From assembly GCA_002722455.1 (NCBI GenBank), contig PBMB01000020.1, positions 1 through 64,000 of the forward strand: DNA of 64,000 bases, in the 5' to 3' direction. Positions 19,090 to 27,643 of this stretch are shown piece after piece. This stretch comes from Chloroflexota bacterium (GTDB taxonomy: Bacteria > Chloroflexota > Dehalococcoidia > Lucifugimonadales > GCA-2722455). Numbering within the stretch: the stretch's first letter is position 1; each line of letters opens with the position of its first letter. The translations under genes were made by a program, and so were the position numbers. The notes under the pieces are model-generated. The model was not told the origin of the DNA. It made no database searches and was given only the letters and a program-made list of their open reading frames with translations.

Positions 19090-19128
19090 TACAGTTATAT
19101 ATAATTTTTAACCGTAGTGATTATTTTT

Positions 19129-19200
19129 GCTCCAGTGGCGCAATGGCAGCGCAGCCGATTTGTAATCGGCAGGTTATAGGTTCGAATCCTATCTGGAGCT
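19129..19200 (+). tRNA. tRNA-Thr(TGT)
   Basis: A 72-base cloverleaf. The acceptor GCTCCAG pairs with CTGGAGC. The anticodon loop TTTGTAA between GCCGA and TCGGC gives anticodon TGT, which reads ACA codons. The T arm contains GGTTCGAATCC. The discriminator is T and no CCA is encoded. First gene of the tRNA-tuf cluster. Confidence 0.95.
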
Positions 19201-19219
19201 TTTAAATAAAAAAATCATG

Positions 19220-19304
19220 GGAGGGATGGGTGAGTGGCTAATACCACCAGACTGTAAATCTGGCGCCCGGAAGGGCTACGTAGGTTCGAATCCTACTCCC
19301 TCCA
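19220..19304 (+). tRNA. tRNA-Tyr(GTA)
   Basis: An 85-base class II tRNA with the long variable arm of bacterial tRNA-Tyr. The acceptor GGAGGGA pairs with TCCCTCC, the anticodon loop CTGTAAA between CCAGA and TCTGG gives GTA, and the T arm has GGTTCGAATCC. The discriminator is A and CCA is not encoded. It lies 19 bases after tRNA-Thr(TGT). Confidence 0.95.
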
Positions 19305-19371
19305 CGCTTGGTTACTAAATTAGTGTTAAAATATAATATAAAAATAATATAATGACTAAGTAACAAAATTT

Positions 19372-19443
19372 GCCCACATAGCTCAGGGGTAGAGCGCGTT
19401 CTTGGTAAGAACGAGGTCAGCAGTTCAAATCTGCTTGTGGGCT
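19372..19443 (+). tRNA. tRNA-Thr(GGT)
   Basis: A 72-base cloverleaf. Acceptor GCCCACA pairs with TGTGGGC. The anticodon loop TTGGTAA between CGTTC and GAACG gives GGT, reading ACC and ACT codons. No CCA is encoded. It sits immediately before tuf. The tRNA-Gly that separates Tyr and Thr in the enterobacterial thrU-tyrU-glyT-thrT-tufB order is absent; the 67-base gap before it holds only AT-rich sequence. Confidence 0.95.
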
Positions 19444-19509
19444 ATGGGCAAATTAGGTTAAAATAAGAAAGTGATTGTATTTAATTATTTAGATATAGGA
19501 GAGATATAA

Positions 19510-20709
19510 GTGGCTAAGGAAAAATTTGTTAGAGATAAACCTCATTTAAATGTAGGAACTATTGGGCACGTAGATCATGGTAAAACTACATTAACTGCAG
19601 CTATTACTAAAGCATTATCTTCAGAAGGAAATGCTAATTTCAGGGCATTTGATACTATAGATAATGCTCCAGAAGAAAAAGAACGTGGTGTTACCATTGC
19701 TATTCAACACGTTGAATATCAGACTGAAGGGAGACATTATGCTCACGTTGATTGTCCAGGACATGCTGATTATATTAAAAACATGATTACTGGAGCAGCG
19801 CAGATGGATGGTGCGATTTTAGTTGTAAGTGCTCCTGATGGTCCTATGCCCCAAACAAGAGAGCATATTCTTCTTGCTAGACAAGTTGAAGTGCCTGCAA
19901 TAGTTGTTGCTTTAAATAAAGTTGACTTGATGGAAGATGAAGAGTTGTTAGAGTTGGTAGAATTAGAATTAAGAGAACTACTGACAGAATATGGCTATCC
20001 AGGAGATGATATTCCAATTGTACGCGTAAGTGCTTTTAATGCACTAGAAGCAGAAGATGCTTCTCGTGACTCTGAATGGGGTAAAGGGATTTTTGAATTG
20101 ATGGATGCTGTGGATTCATATGTTCCTATTCCTGAGCGCCCTAAAGATAAATCATTTTTAATGCCAGTTGAAGATGTATTTAGTATTAAAGGACGTGGTA
20201 CTGTAGTTACTGGTCGTGTAGAACAAGGAATGTGTAAAACGGGTCAAACAATTGAAATTATTGGAATGAAAGAAACACAGTCAACAGTGATTACTGGAGT
20301 TGAGATGTTTCATAAGACACTTGATGAAGGTGAACCAGGTGATGCAGTTGGTGTGCTTGTTCGTGGTGTAGAACGTGATGATATAGAAAGAGGTCAAGTT
20401 TTAGCTGACCCAGGTAGTATCGCACCGCGCACTGAAGCTTCAGCACAAGTATATGTTTTAACAAAAGATGAAGGTGGAAGACATACACCATTCTTTACAG
20501 GATATAAACCTCAATTTTACATACGTACTACTGATGTTACTGGAGAAATTCAGTTGCCAGATGGTGTTGAGATGGTTATGCCTGGTGATAACATAGAGAT
20601 GACAATTAAATTAGGTAGTCCAGTTGCACTTGATGAACAGCTTAGATTTGCTATTCGTGAAGGTGGACGGACTGTTGGATCTGGTGTTATTACTAAAGTC
20701 ATTAAATAG
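19510..20709 (+). CDS. tuf: Elongation factor Tu
   Basis: The 399-residue GTPase that brings aminoacyl-tRNA to the ribosome. The P-loop GHVDHGKT is at 19-26, the switch II region DCPGHADY and the NKVD guanine motif are intact, and domains 2 and 3 run to the normal C-terminus [10 protein letters not shown]. The start is GTG 19510 with GGAGAG 6-7 bases upstream; the second residue A (MAKEKF) is the usual one. It follows three tRNA genes, as in many bacteria, and shares their promoter. Codon use is strongly biased to A/T-ending codons, as in its neighbours. Confidence 0.98.
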   Translation: MAKEKFVRDKPHLNVGTIGHVDHGKTTLTAAITKALSSEGNANFRAFDTIDNAPEEKERGVTIAIQHVEYQTEGRHYAHVDCPGHADYIKNMITGAAQMDGAILVVSAPDGPMPQTREHILLARQVEVPAIVVALNKVDLMEDEELLELVELELRELLTEYGYPGDDIPIVRVSAFNALEAEDASRDSEWGKGIFELMDAVDSYVPIPERPKDKSFLMPVEDVFSIKGRGTVVTGRVEQGMCKTGQTIEIIGMKETQSTVITGVEMFHKTLDEGEPGDAVGVLVRGVERDDIERGQVLADPGSIAPRTEASAQVYVLTKDEGGRHTPFFTGYKPQFYIRTTDVTGEIQLPDGVEMVMPGDNIEMTIKLGSPVALDEQLRFAIREGGRTVGSGVITKVIK

Positions 20710-20742
20710 CATTAAAACATCTATTTCTAGATTGAGGTTGTA

Positions 20743-20910
20743 ATGGCAAAAAAAGGAGATGCTAGAGTTTTCGTTACGCTTGCTTGTCAAGTTTGTCGTG
20801 AACGTACGTATCACACTAGTAAGAATAAACGTAATACTACTGACCGGGTTGAATTTAATAAATATTGTCCGCGTTGTCAAAGCCATCAGGTTTATAAGGA
20901 AATAAGGTAG
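20743..20910 (+). CDS. rpmG: 50S ribosomal protein L33
   Basis: A 55-residue protein, too short for a generic ORF filter. It starts MAKKGDARVFVTLACQVC and ends QSHQVYKEIR. The zinc-binding pairs are CQVC (residues 15-18) and CPRC (42-45), so this is the C+ (zinc) form of L33. It lies 33 bases after tuf and 8 bases before secE, the classical position. RBS: GAGG 20735-20738. Confidence 0.96.
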   Translation: MAKKGDARVFVTLACQVCRERTYHTSKNKRNTTDRVEFNKYCPRCQSHQVYKEIR

Positions 20911-20918
20911 AGTTTACT

Positions 20919-21152
20919 ATGGTTAAACAACGTATTGGCAAAGAAATGACTCCAAATTCGACAAGGTCGTCACTTAGTTTTAAATTTATTGGCGATACTA
21001 TTAATGAATTACGTAGAGTTACTTGGCCAAGTCGTCAAGAGGCTGTTCGATTAACTATTATGGTATTAACAGTTGCAATCATTGTTGGTATTTTTCTTGG
21101 TATAGTCGATGCAATTTTCTCGACTATTACTGGCTGGATAATGGGAACTTAG
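20919..21152 (+). CDS. secE: Preprotein translocase subunit SecE
   Basis: A 77-residue single-span SecE, the essential clamp of the SecYEG channel. The amphipathic cytosolic helix FIGDTINELRRVTWPSRQEA (25-44) has the W-P-s motif of the family. It is followed by one transmembrane helix (about 47-72). A start downstream at ATG 20946 would also work, giving 68 residues. It lies between rpmG and nusG, the standard order. Confidence 0.95.
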   Translation: MVKQRIGKEMTPNSTRSSLSFKFIGDTINELRRVTWPSRQEAVRLTIMVLTVAIIVGIFLGIVDAIFSTITGWIMGT

Positions 21153-21162
21153 GGTAAAATAA

Positions 21163-21723
21163 ATGGCTATAGAAGCAGATATCAGTCCTCAGTGGTATAT
21201 TGTACATACTTATTCAGGACATGAAGAAAAAGTTAAAAGAAATATCCAGTTACGTGTCGAGACAATGGAGATGGGAAATAAAGTTTTTGATGTCGTAGTT
21301 CCAATTGAAAAATATGAAGAAATTAAATCAGGCAAGAGGGTTTCAGCTGAAAAGAAAATTTTTCCAGGATATATCTTGGTTAATATGTTACTAGATGATG
21401 AAAGTTGGGGAGTGGTACGCGAAACACCTGGAGTGACTGGTTTTGTTAGTACGGATGATGAGAATGAAACTCGTTCTCGTCCAGTTTCACTAGAGAAAGA
21501 TGAAGTTGCTAGGATTTTACGTCATATTGAATCTGGCCCTGAGCAGATAGATAATAGGTTTGAAGTTGGAGATAAAGTAAGAATCACAGATGGACCATTT
21601 ATTGAATTTATGGGTACTGTTGATGAGGTTAATAATGAACGATCTAAGTTGAAAGTAAGGGTTTCTTTTTTTGGTCGTGGTACACCTATAGAATTGGATT
21701 TTCTACAGGTAGAAAAAGATTAG
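21163..21723 (+). CDS. nusG: Transcription termination/antitermination factor NusG
   Basis: A 186-residue NusG with the NGN domain (WYIVHTYSGHEEKVKRN at 11-27, the motif FPGYILVNM) followed by the KOW domain around 139-185 (FEVGDKVRITDGPFIEFMG). The length and order are typical. The NusG product binds RNA polymerase and couples it to Rho or the ribosome. It lies 10 bases after secE and 12 before rplK. Confidence 0.97.
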   Translation: MAIEADISPQWYIVHTYSGHEEKVKRNIQLRVETMEMGNKVFDVVVPIEKYEEIKSGKRVSAEKKIFPGYILVNMLLDDESWGVVRETPGVTGFVSTDDENETRSRPVSLEKDEVARILRHIESGPEQIDNRFEVGDKVRITDGPFIEFMGTVDEVNNERSKLKVRVSFFGRGTPIELDFLQVEKD

Positions 21724-21735
21724 AGAGGATTAAAA

Positions 21736-22161
21736 GTGGCCAAAAAAGTTAAGACGATTTTAAAACTTCAAATAGAAGCAGGAAAAGCAACTCCAGCACC
21801 TCCTATTGGTCCGGCACTTGGTCAGCATGGAGTCAACATTATGGGGTTTGTTAAAGAATATAATGAAAAAACGGCTTCTAGTATTGGGGACGTGATTCCA
21901 GTAGAGATTACGGTTTATCAGGATAATTCTTTTTCCTTTATTCTAAAAACTCCTCCTACGTCTGCATTATTAAAGAAAGAAGCTGGAATAGAAAAGGGGA
22001 GTGGTGTTGCACCTGTAGAAATGGCTGGATCGATATCAAAAGAAGCTGTAAAAAATATAGCTGAAAAGAAAATGGCTGATCTTAATGCAGCAGATATTGA
22101 TGGAGCAATCCGTATTATAGAAGGTACTGCAAGAAGTATGGGGATTACAATTGATGATTGA
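21736..22161 (+). CDS. rplK: 50S ribosomal protein L11
   Basis: A 141-residue L11 starting at GTG 21736 behind GAGAGGA. The N-terminal domain has [19 protein letters not shown], and the rRNA-binding C-terminal domain includes [11 protein letters not shown] and ends [10 protein letters not shown]. Part of the GTPase-associated centre. It precedes rplA by 30 bases. Confidence 0.98.
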   Translation: MAKKVKTILKLQIEAGKATPAPPIGPALGQHGVNIMGFVKEYNEKTASSIGDVIPVEITVYQDNSFSFILKTPPTSALLKKEAGIEKGSGVAPVEMAGSISKEAVKNIAEKKMADLNAADIDGAIRIIEGTARSMGITIDD

Positions 22162-22191
22162 TGAAATATATGTACAAACTGGAGGCTTGAA

Positions 22192-22905
22192 TTGAGAGGA
22201 AAGAGATATAAAGGTATATCTGATTTAATTGAGAAAGACAAGCTTTATGAAGCAAAAGAGGCTATTAGTTTAGCCAAACGTACAGCTTCTGCTGGGTTCG
22301 ATGAAACTGTTGAGTTACATCTTAGAACAGGAGTTGATCCTAGGCAAGCTGATCAACAGATAAGAGGTGTTACTGTGTTACCCGGAGGAACTGGTAAAAC
22401 TGTAAGAATTGTAGTGTTTGCTCAGGGTGAAGCTGCTAAAATTGCGGAAGACGCAGGTGCAGAATTTGTTGGGTCAGATGAGTTAATTTCTAAAATACAA
22501 GGTGGTTGGACAGAATTTGATATAGCAATTGCAACTCCAGATATGATGTCAAGTGTTGGTAAACTTGGACGTGTATTAGGAAGGAAAGGTTTAATGCCTA
22601 ATCCTAAATCAGGTACAGTTGTTAATCAGGATCGTATATCTTCTGCAATATCTGAAGCGAAGAAGGGCCGGGTCGAATATAGGCTTGATAGGCTAGGTAT
22701 AGTGCATGTTGCTATTGGTAAGGCAAGCTTTAAAGAAGATAATTTGTTGGAAAATTTTGTTGCAGTAGTTGAAAGTATTGCTAGAGCAAAACCTAATGGA
22801 CTTAAAGGTGATTATGTGAAGTCAATTTATTTAACTACAACTATGGGGCCAGGTATTCCATTGGAAGTCACTAGTACAATGGCAATGACAGCTGATAGTA
22901 TTTAA
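22192..22905 (+). CDS. rplA: 50S ribosomal protein L1
   Basis: A 237-residue L1. The start is TTG 22192 with GGAGG (22181-22185) six bases upstream. Typical segments are DETVELHLRTGVDPRQADQQ, GRVLGRKGLMPNPKSGTV and KANGLKGDYVKS-like KPNGLKGDYVKSIYLTTTMGP. L1 forms the mobile stalk at the E site and often represses its own mRNA. The 30-base gap before it is too short for the elaborate leader known in E. coli. Confidence 0.97.
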   Translation: MRGKRYKGISDLIEKDKLYEAKEAISLAKRTASAGFDETVELHLRTGVDPRQADQQIRGVTVLPGGTGKTVRIVVFAQGEAAKIAEDAGAEFVGSDELISKIQGGWTEFDIAIATPDMMSSVGKLGRVLGRKGLMPNPKSGTVVNQDRISSAISEAKKGRVEYRLDRLGIVHVAIGKASFKEDNLLENFVAVVESIARAKPNGLKGDYVKSIYLTTTMGPGIPLEVTSTMAMTADSI

Positions 22906-22937
22906 TATAAAATAACTATATATAACGGGGTAAAGAT

Positions 22938-23477
22938 ATGCCGAATGATCAGAAGGTAGAAGAAGTAAAACACCTTCAACAATTAATAGAAGATAGTGTG
23001 TCGGTTGTAACAACTACCTATACAGGTATGTCTGTTTCTGAAATGACAGATTTTAGAAAACATTTACGTGATAATGGATTAAAATATCGTGTAGTTAAAA
23101 ACCGTTTATTGTTTAGAGCTACTGCAGATCTTGATAAAAGTTATATTGATGATATTGTTGAAGGCCAAACAGGTATTATTTTTTCAAATAATGATCCCAT
23201 AGATTCTCACCGTGCAGTGGATACATTTATTGAAAAAAACCCTAGTGTTTCGTTGAAGGTTTTGGGAGGTACAATAGGTGATGAAGTTCTTGCACCTGAG
23301 CAAGTGCTTGCAATTGCTAAATTGCCTTCAAAAGAACAATTAATTTCTAAACTAATGGCGATGCTAAATGGTCCAATAACTTCATTTGTACGTGTGCTAA
23401 ATGCTCCTTCTGAAGCTTTAGCTCGTTTATTAAATCGTGTTGTTGAACAAAAATCTGATGGAAATCAGGAAGAGTAA
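22938..23477 (+). CDS. rplJ: 50S ribosomal protein L10
   Basis: A 179-residue L10, the base of the L7/L12 stalk. It shows the conserved TYTGMSVSEMTDFRKHLR and VVKNRLL segments at 31-60 and the C-terminal helix that binds L12 dimers (PSEALARLLNRVVEQK). It lies 32 bases after rplA, with RBS GGGG and a spacer of about 7. No room exists for the long L10 leader RNA seen in other phyla, which matters because that leader usually controls rplJL. Confidence 0.97.
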   Translation: MPNDQKVEEVKHLQQLIEDSVSVVTTTYTGMSVSEMTDFRKHLRDNGLKYRVVKNRLLFRATADLDKSYIDDIVEGQTGIIFSNNDPIDSHRAVDTFIEKNPSVSLKVLGGTIGDEVLAPEQVLAIAKLPSKEQLISKLMAMLNGPITSFVRVLNAPSEALARLLNRVVEQKSDGNQEE

Positions 23478-23532
23478 TTTTTTAATAAGTTGTAATGAAT
23501 CTTTATGTATTCGTTTATAAAGGAGAAGAATA

Positions 23533-23916
23533 ATGGCAGGTAAGGAAGATATACTTGAAGCAATTAAGGGAATGAATGTTCTGGAATTATCTGAACTAGT
23601 TAAAGACTTAGAAGAAACATTTGGTGTTAGTGCTGCAGCTCCAGTTGCAGTTGCTGCAGCTTCTGATGGTGCAGGTTCTGCCTCAGCTCCAGCAGCAGAA
23701 GAAAAAACAGAATTCAGTGTTTCTTTGAAAGATATAGGCGCTAATAAAATCAATGTAATTAAAGCCGTAAGAAGCATTACAACATTAGGATTAAAAGAAG
23801 CCAAAGATCTAGTTGAAAGTGCACCAGCAACAGTCAAAGAAGGTGTTTCACAAGAAGAAGCTGATGAAGCTAAAAAAGCTCTAGAAGAAGCCGGTGCTAC
23901 TGTAGAAATAGCCTAA
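23533..23916 (+). CDS. rplL: 50S ribosomal protein L7/L12
   Basis: A 127-residue L7/L12: an N-terminal dimerisation domain ([20 protein letters not shown]), an Ala-rich hinge around 36-56, and the C-terminal factor-binding domain with [20 protein letters not shown] and [21 protein letters not shown] precedes the ATG. The operon ends here: the next gene is convergent, so rpoB and rpoC are not in their most common place. Confidence 0.98.
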   Translation: MAGKEDILEAIKGMNVLELSELVKDLEETFGVSAAAPVAVAAASDGAGSASAPAAEEKTEFSVSLKDIGANKINVIKAVRSITTLGLKEAKDLVESAPATVKEGVSQEEADEAKKALEEAGATVEIA

Positions 23917-23917
23917 T

Positions 23918-23937
23918 ACTATCTTTTTTATGATAGT
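23918..23937. terminator. Weak convergent hairpin after rplL
   Basis: ACTATC (23918-23923) pairs with GATAGT (23932-23937) across an 8-base T-rich loop, between the rplL stop and the convergent larA-like stop. The stem is only 6 bp and AT-rich. It is the only terminator-like element between the two genes. Confidence 0.35.
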
Positions 23938-23940
23938 TGT

Positions 23941-25209
23941 TTAAAGATAAGGAATTGTCATAGGTCCTTGTGGTAGAACGCATATTTTTAGATTGTCTTT
24001 TTGTTCTATAAGATTTCTAACATAGCTTGTTATGTTAGAAATAGGACGTAGATGAGCAGCTTCGATTTGTTTTGTTGAGAGTCCTGAAGATTTTAGTAGA
24101 ACTTGTGCTTTTGTTTGTATTTGTGCTTGAATTTGCACTTGCCACTGATCATGAGTAGTGTTTTTGTTCGACATGATTTTTTCAAGTAATTTTTTTGGTG
24201 AAGTTTCAGAGCGGAGAATATGGCCATATTCTCCGTGATCGGGGATACCGTCTTTACATTCTGCAGCACATATAATTATTCCATTTTCACGTATAATCTG
24301 AGCAGCGGCCGACATGCCTTTTACTGTTTGGTATAAGTTTTGATCTAAAGGATATCCACTGTTACTTGTAATGACGACATCAAAAAGATTTTTTACTTTT
24401 TGCATAGCTGATGTTTTAACGTCTACACAAGCTTTTTTGTGCATAGTAAATAAATTCCCAGCATATACATTAGTTATTTCTTGATTCTTATTAATTGTAA
24501 CATCCAATGAAAAATCGACTTTAGATTTTTGAGCTATTTCTTTAATTGATTGGTGTATAGGGTTTTTATCGAGGATTCCCCATTTTGAATATGGATTACT
24601 AATAAATTCAGCACTGTGTAATTTCATTATTGTTTGGAATCCTGCTAAACCTGGAGCAACCATTTTAGGTCCTCCACTAAATCCTGCAAAGAAATGAGGT
24701 TCTACAAATCCAGTGGTAATTCGAATATCAGCTTCTACCCAAATACTATTTAGGAAGATGTCAATATTATTTGATGTGGTTCCAATTTTTTTTAAAGACT
24801 TTTGATCGAAAGCATCATGACAAATTATTTGATAGGAGTTATAAATATCTTCTCCCAATATTTCTATAAGTTCTTCTTTTGTATTCGATCGATGAGTTCC
24901 AGTAGCTACAAGTATAAATATTTGTGATTTTGGTACATGTTCAATTTCTTTTAACATAATTGGCAGAACAATTTTAGTTGGCATTGGTCTAGTGATATCA
25001 CATATCGATATTGCAATTTTGTGTTGAGGTTGTGCGATATCTTTTAATGGAAGAGAATTTAGTGGATTTGTTAATGCGTAAGATATAGCAGCATTTACAT
25101 CTTTTATTTTGGGAATAAAAGTAGGTTCTACGATTGAAGTATTTGAGGGTAGATCGATATTTAATTTTCCAGAGCCATATGCTAATTCAACATTCATCGA
25201 AAACAACAT
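23941..25209 (-). CDS. LarA-family nickel-pincer racemase/epimerase (DUF2088)
   Basis: A 422-residue protein of the lactate racemase family, whose members swap the stereochemistry of 2-hydroxy acids using a nickel-pincer nucleotide. Typical segments are CDITRPMPTKIVLP in the N-terminal domain, VATGTHR with the first catalytic histidine, HDAF, and GFVEPHFFAGFSGGPKMVAPG, which holds the second histidine and the lysine that anchors the cofactor. No larB, larC or larE is in the window, so cofactor supply must come from elsewhere. The start could be the second methionine (25197), which resembles family N-termini better (MNVELAYGSGKL). The substrate may not be lactate. Confidence 0.85.
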   Translation of the reverse strand: MLFSMNVELAYGSGKLNIDLPSNTSIVEPTFIPKIKDVNAAISYALTNPLNSLPLKDIAQPQHKIAISICDITRPMPTKIVLPIMLKEIEHVPKSQIFILVATGTHRSNTKEELIEILGEDIYNSYQIICHDAFDQKSLKKIGTTSNNIDIFLNSIWVEADIRITTGFVEPHFFAGFSGGPKMVAPGLAGFQTIMKLHSAEFISNPYSKWGILDKNPIHQSIKEIAQKSKVDFSLDVTINKNQEITNVYAGNLFTMHKKACVDVKTSAMQKVKNLFDVVITSNSGYPLDQNLYQTVKGMSAAAQIIRENGIIICAAECKDGIPDHGEYGHILRSETSPKKLLEKIMSNKNTTHDQWQVQIQAQIQTKAQVLLKSSGLSTKQIEAAHLRPISNITSYVRNLIEQKDNLKICVLPQGPMTIPYL

Positions 25210-25247
25210 TTATTTTTTTTGATAAAATCTCGTACTTAAGAATGTAG

Positions 25248-26327
25248 TTATTTATCTTTTAGAAGGGTTTCACAGAAATGAGCTAAATCAACTAGTTCTG
25301 AAATTATTACGTACTCGTCTACTCTGTGAAAGTTGCGACATGCAATTCCTATGACAGTTGTATCAATACCATTTAATCGGAAAACATTGCCGTCAGTACC
25401 TCCCCCAGATGGATCCATAGTAGGCTGTAATCCTATTTGGGTCAATGCTTTTTTGATTTTTTCAGTTGAAGGGTTATTTGGTGGTAATGTATATGTATGA
25501 AAATCATCCGTAAGTGTGTGTTCTATTTCTGCCTCGGGATAAAGTTTTTGAACTTCATTTATAGTGTTTAAACATTGGGTCTTTAGAAGATCAATTGTTT
25601 CAATATTTATACTTCGGAATTCTCCTTTAATGTTTGTTATATGAGGAACAGTATTTCTTGTACTTCCTCCATCTATCAATCCAATATTAAATGTAGTTTC
25701 TTTATCAAGTCTACCTTGGGGTAATTTTTGAATTAAGTCTGCTGCAATGTAAATAGATGAAAGGCCGATTTCAGGCTCAACTCCTGCATGTGCCGCTCGA
25801 CCTGTTATGGTTATATCAAAACTCACATAAGATGGAGATGCAGAAGTAATTCGTGAACAAGGCCCTTCTCCGTCTAAGATTACTCCTTCTTTAGCTGATA
25901 TCATGGAGAAATCTAGATTACGTGCTCCGAGTAATGCAACTTCTTCTTCTCTTGTTAAAACAATTTCTGTTGCTATCCGATTAGTACCGTCTTCTTGAAT
26001 AGAATGCAGAGCTTCTATCATAGCTGCAATTCCTGCTTTACAATCTCCACCAACAATAGTTGTACCGTCTGAGCGGATTTGGTTATTTTTAATGATGGGT
26101 TTAATACCACGTCCTGGTTCTACAGTATCCATATGTGCAGATAACATGAAAGGATTTTTTTTACCATCGTTAGCTATTAAATTACCATATGAATCTTCTT
26201 TTACATTGAAATTTAGTTTTTCAAGTATATCGTGAAATACTTTTGAAATTTCCTTTTCTTCACCAGATGGACTATCTATAGAGACGATTTTACAAAATGT
26301 TTCAATTAGACGTTCACGATTTATCAT
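25248..26327 (-). CDS. M20-family metallopeptidase (PepT/YqjE-like)
   Basis: A 359-residue di-zinc peptidase of clan MH, in the PepT-like branch (the YqjE type). Metal ligands follow the family order: H65 and D67 in SAHMDTVEPG, bridging D95 in GGDCKAG, and the catalytic pair E127-E128 in TREEEV, with a late histidine in GIACRNFHRVDEYV. The dimerisation domain lies between about 175 and 285 (THNTVPHITNIKGEFRS-like segment). It is soluble with no signal peptide. It lies 38 bases upstream of the larA-like gene on the same strand and about 95 bases after the enolase-superfamily gene, so the three may form one unit acting on peptide-derived or N-acyl compounds. Confidence 0.85.
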   Translation of the reverse strand: MINRERLIETFCKIVSIDSPSGEEKEISKVFHDILEKLNFNVKEDSYGNLIANDGKKNPFMLSAHMDTVEPGRGIKPIIKNNQIRSDGTTIVGGDCKAGIAAMIEALHSIQEDGTNRIATEIVLTREEEVALLGARNLDFSMISAKEGVILDGEGPCSRITSASPSYVSFDITITGRAAHAGVEPEIGLSSIYIAADLIQKLPQGRLDKETTFNIGLIDGGSTRNTVPHITNIKGEFRSINIETIDLLKTQCLNTINEVQKLYPEAEIEHTLTDDFHTYTLPPNNPSTEKIKKALTQIGLQPTMDPSGGGTDGNVFRLNGIDTTVIGIACRNFHRVDEYVIISELVDLAHFCETLLKDK

Positions 26328-26421
26328 AAGTTCCTTAATATTTTATACGAGATATGTTTGATTAATTTTATCGGATTATATTATTAAGTTCAATTAATTA
26401 ATTAATAATATTCTAAAATAT

Positions 26422-27525
26422 CTAACCAACTATTTCTTTATATAGATAAGTTTGTTTACGTAATCGTTCTTTATCTGGTTGTGGTAATGAACCGGTATTT
26501 GATTTGAACGTAAGATTAGGTGTTAATTTTAGATCAGGTGAACATAAATCAGTTTCATAGTAATTTGAGGATGGAAATACATCAGCAGGATATGTACAAT
26601 TAGGCAAAGTTGCTAGCTCTATACATATTGAAGCGCCCAATGCGCTTTCAAGCATTCCTCCAATCCATACAGGTATTCCCTCATTTTGGCAAAAATCATG
26701 AATAGCAATAGCGTTAGCAAGACCTCCGACTCTACCAGGTTTAATATTAATGTATTCACAGGCCTTATATTTAATTGCTTTTTTAGTTATGTCTAGATCA
26801 ATGATTGATTCATCAAGACAGATTGGGGTTTCAATTTTTGTTGCTAGCTCAGCATGATCAAGAAAATCATTATGTTTGAGGGGTTGTTCAATGAAGACAA
26901 GTTCAAATTTATCAATGGATTTGAAAAAAGATAAATCATCCAGGGTATATCCAGTATTACAATCAATATGAACCGTTAGATTAGGGAAAGTAGTTCGAAC
27001 TGCATGAATTACATCATAATCCCATCCTTTAGCTACTTTTAATTTCACTCGAGGGAATCCTTTTTGTACAGCTTGGTCAACTTTTGTGATTAACATATCA
27101 ATCGAATCTTGGATACCAAAATCAGCTCCAACAACAACTTCTTGATTTTGTCCGCCTAACAACTCATGCAAAGGTATATTTTTCATAGTACTTTGTAATG
27201 TCCACCAGCATATTTCAATAGCAGCTTTAGCAAAATGATTACCTTTAAAAATATTTAAATGCTGATTTAATTCTTCAGGTGATTCAAAATTTTTATTTAT
27301 AATGTAAGGTCCTAATATTTCAGTCACATTATGAAAAACAGAAATAGCACTTTCAGGTGAATATGTTGGAGCATAGAGTGGAGTTGATTCAGACCATGCA
27401 GAATAATTGTCACTTGTAGCTTTAACAAGAATTGAATGTATAGAGCTATCTGAGCCATACGCAGTTCTCCAAGGGTATATTAATGGCATTGTTACGTAAT
27501 AAACATCTAATTTATTAATTTTCAA
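26422..27525 (-). CDS. Enolase-superfamily enzyme, o-succinylbenzoate synthase / N-succinylamino acid racemase-like
   Basis: A 367-residue member of the MLE/OSBS subgroup. Catalytic residues line up: K161-x-K163 in RVKLKVAKG, metal ligands D188 (HIDCNTGY), E213 (FIEQPL) and D238 (CLDES), and the opposite-face lysine K262 in INIKPGRVGG. The C-terminal WIGGMLESALG block is typical of OSBS and NSAR. No menaquinone gene (menD, menE, menB) is nearby, whereas a peptidase and a LarA-type racemase are, so N-acyl amino acid racemase or a related epimerase is at least as likely as MenC. Sequence alone cannot separate OSBS from NSAR. Confidence 0.82.
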   Translation of the reverse strand: MKINKLDVYYVTMPLIYPWRTAYGSDSSIHSILVKATSDNYSAWSESTPLYAPTYSPESAISVFHNVTEILGPYIINKNFESPEELNQHLNIFKGNHFAKAAIEICWWTLQSTMKNIPLHELLGGQNQEVVVGADFGIQDSIDMLITKVDQAVQKGFPRVKLKVAKGWDYDVIHAVRTTFPNLTVHIDCNTGYTLDDLSFFKSIDKFELVFIEQPLKHNDFLDHAELATKIETPICLDESIIDLDITKKAIKYKACEYINIKPGRVGGLANAIAIHDFCQNEGIPVWIGGMLESALGASICIELATLPNCTYPADVFPSSNYYETDLCSPDLKLTPNLTFKSNTGSLPQPDKERLRKQTYLYKEIVG

Positions 27526-27590
27526 TATTTACTCCAATTTATAAGAGTTATATCTTTATTTTCAGTTCAAGATTTTGTATAGTTTTTGAA

Positions 27591-27618
27591 TTGCCAACAT
27601 TATACTACAATATACTAT
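27591..27618 (+). promoter_or_regulatory. Candidate promoter for the PanE-like gene
   Basis: TTGCCA (27591-27596) and TACTAT (27613-27618) are spaced by 16 bases in the divergent region between the enolase-superfamily gene and the PanE-like gene, about 25 bases ahead of its start. The RBS TGGAGGA precedes the ATG. Fair match in very AT-rich DNA. Confidence 0.4.
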
Positions 27619-27643
27619 AGAAACTAATATCAGTGGAGGATTC

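Noticed and set aside
20611-20886. A 91-residue antisense frame over tuf and rpmG
   Set aside because: The opposite strand holds the well-supported L33 gene; no independent start signal.
23430-23837. A 135-residue antisense frame over rplJ/rplL, rich in Ala and Ser
   Set aside because: It mirrors the Ala-rich hinge of L7/L12 and has no start signals.
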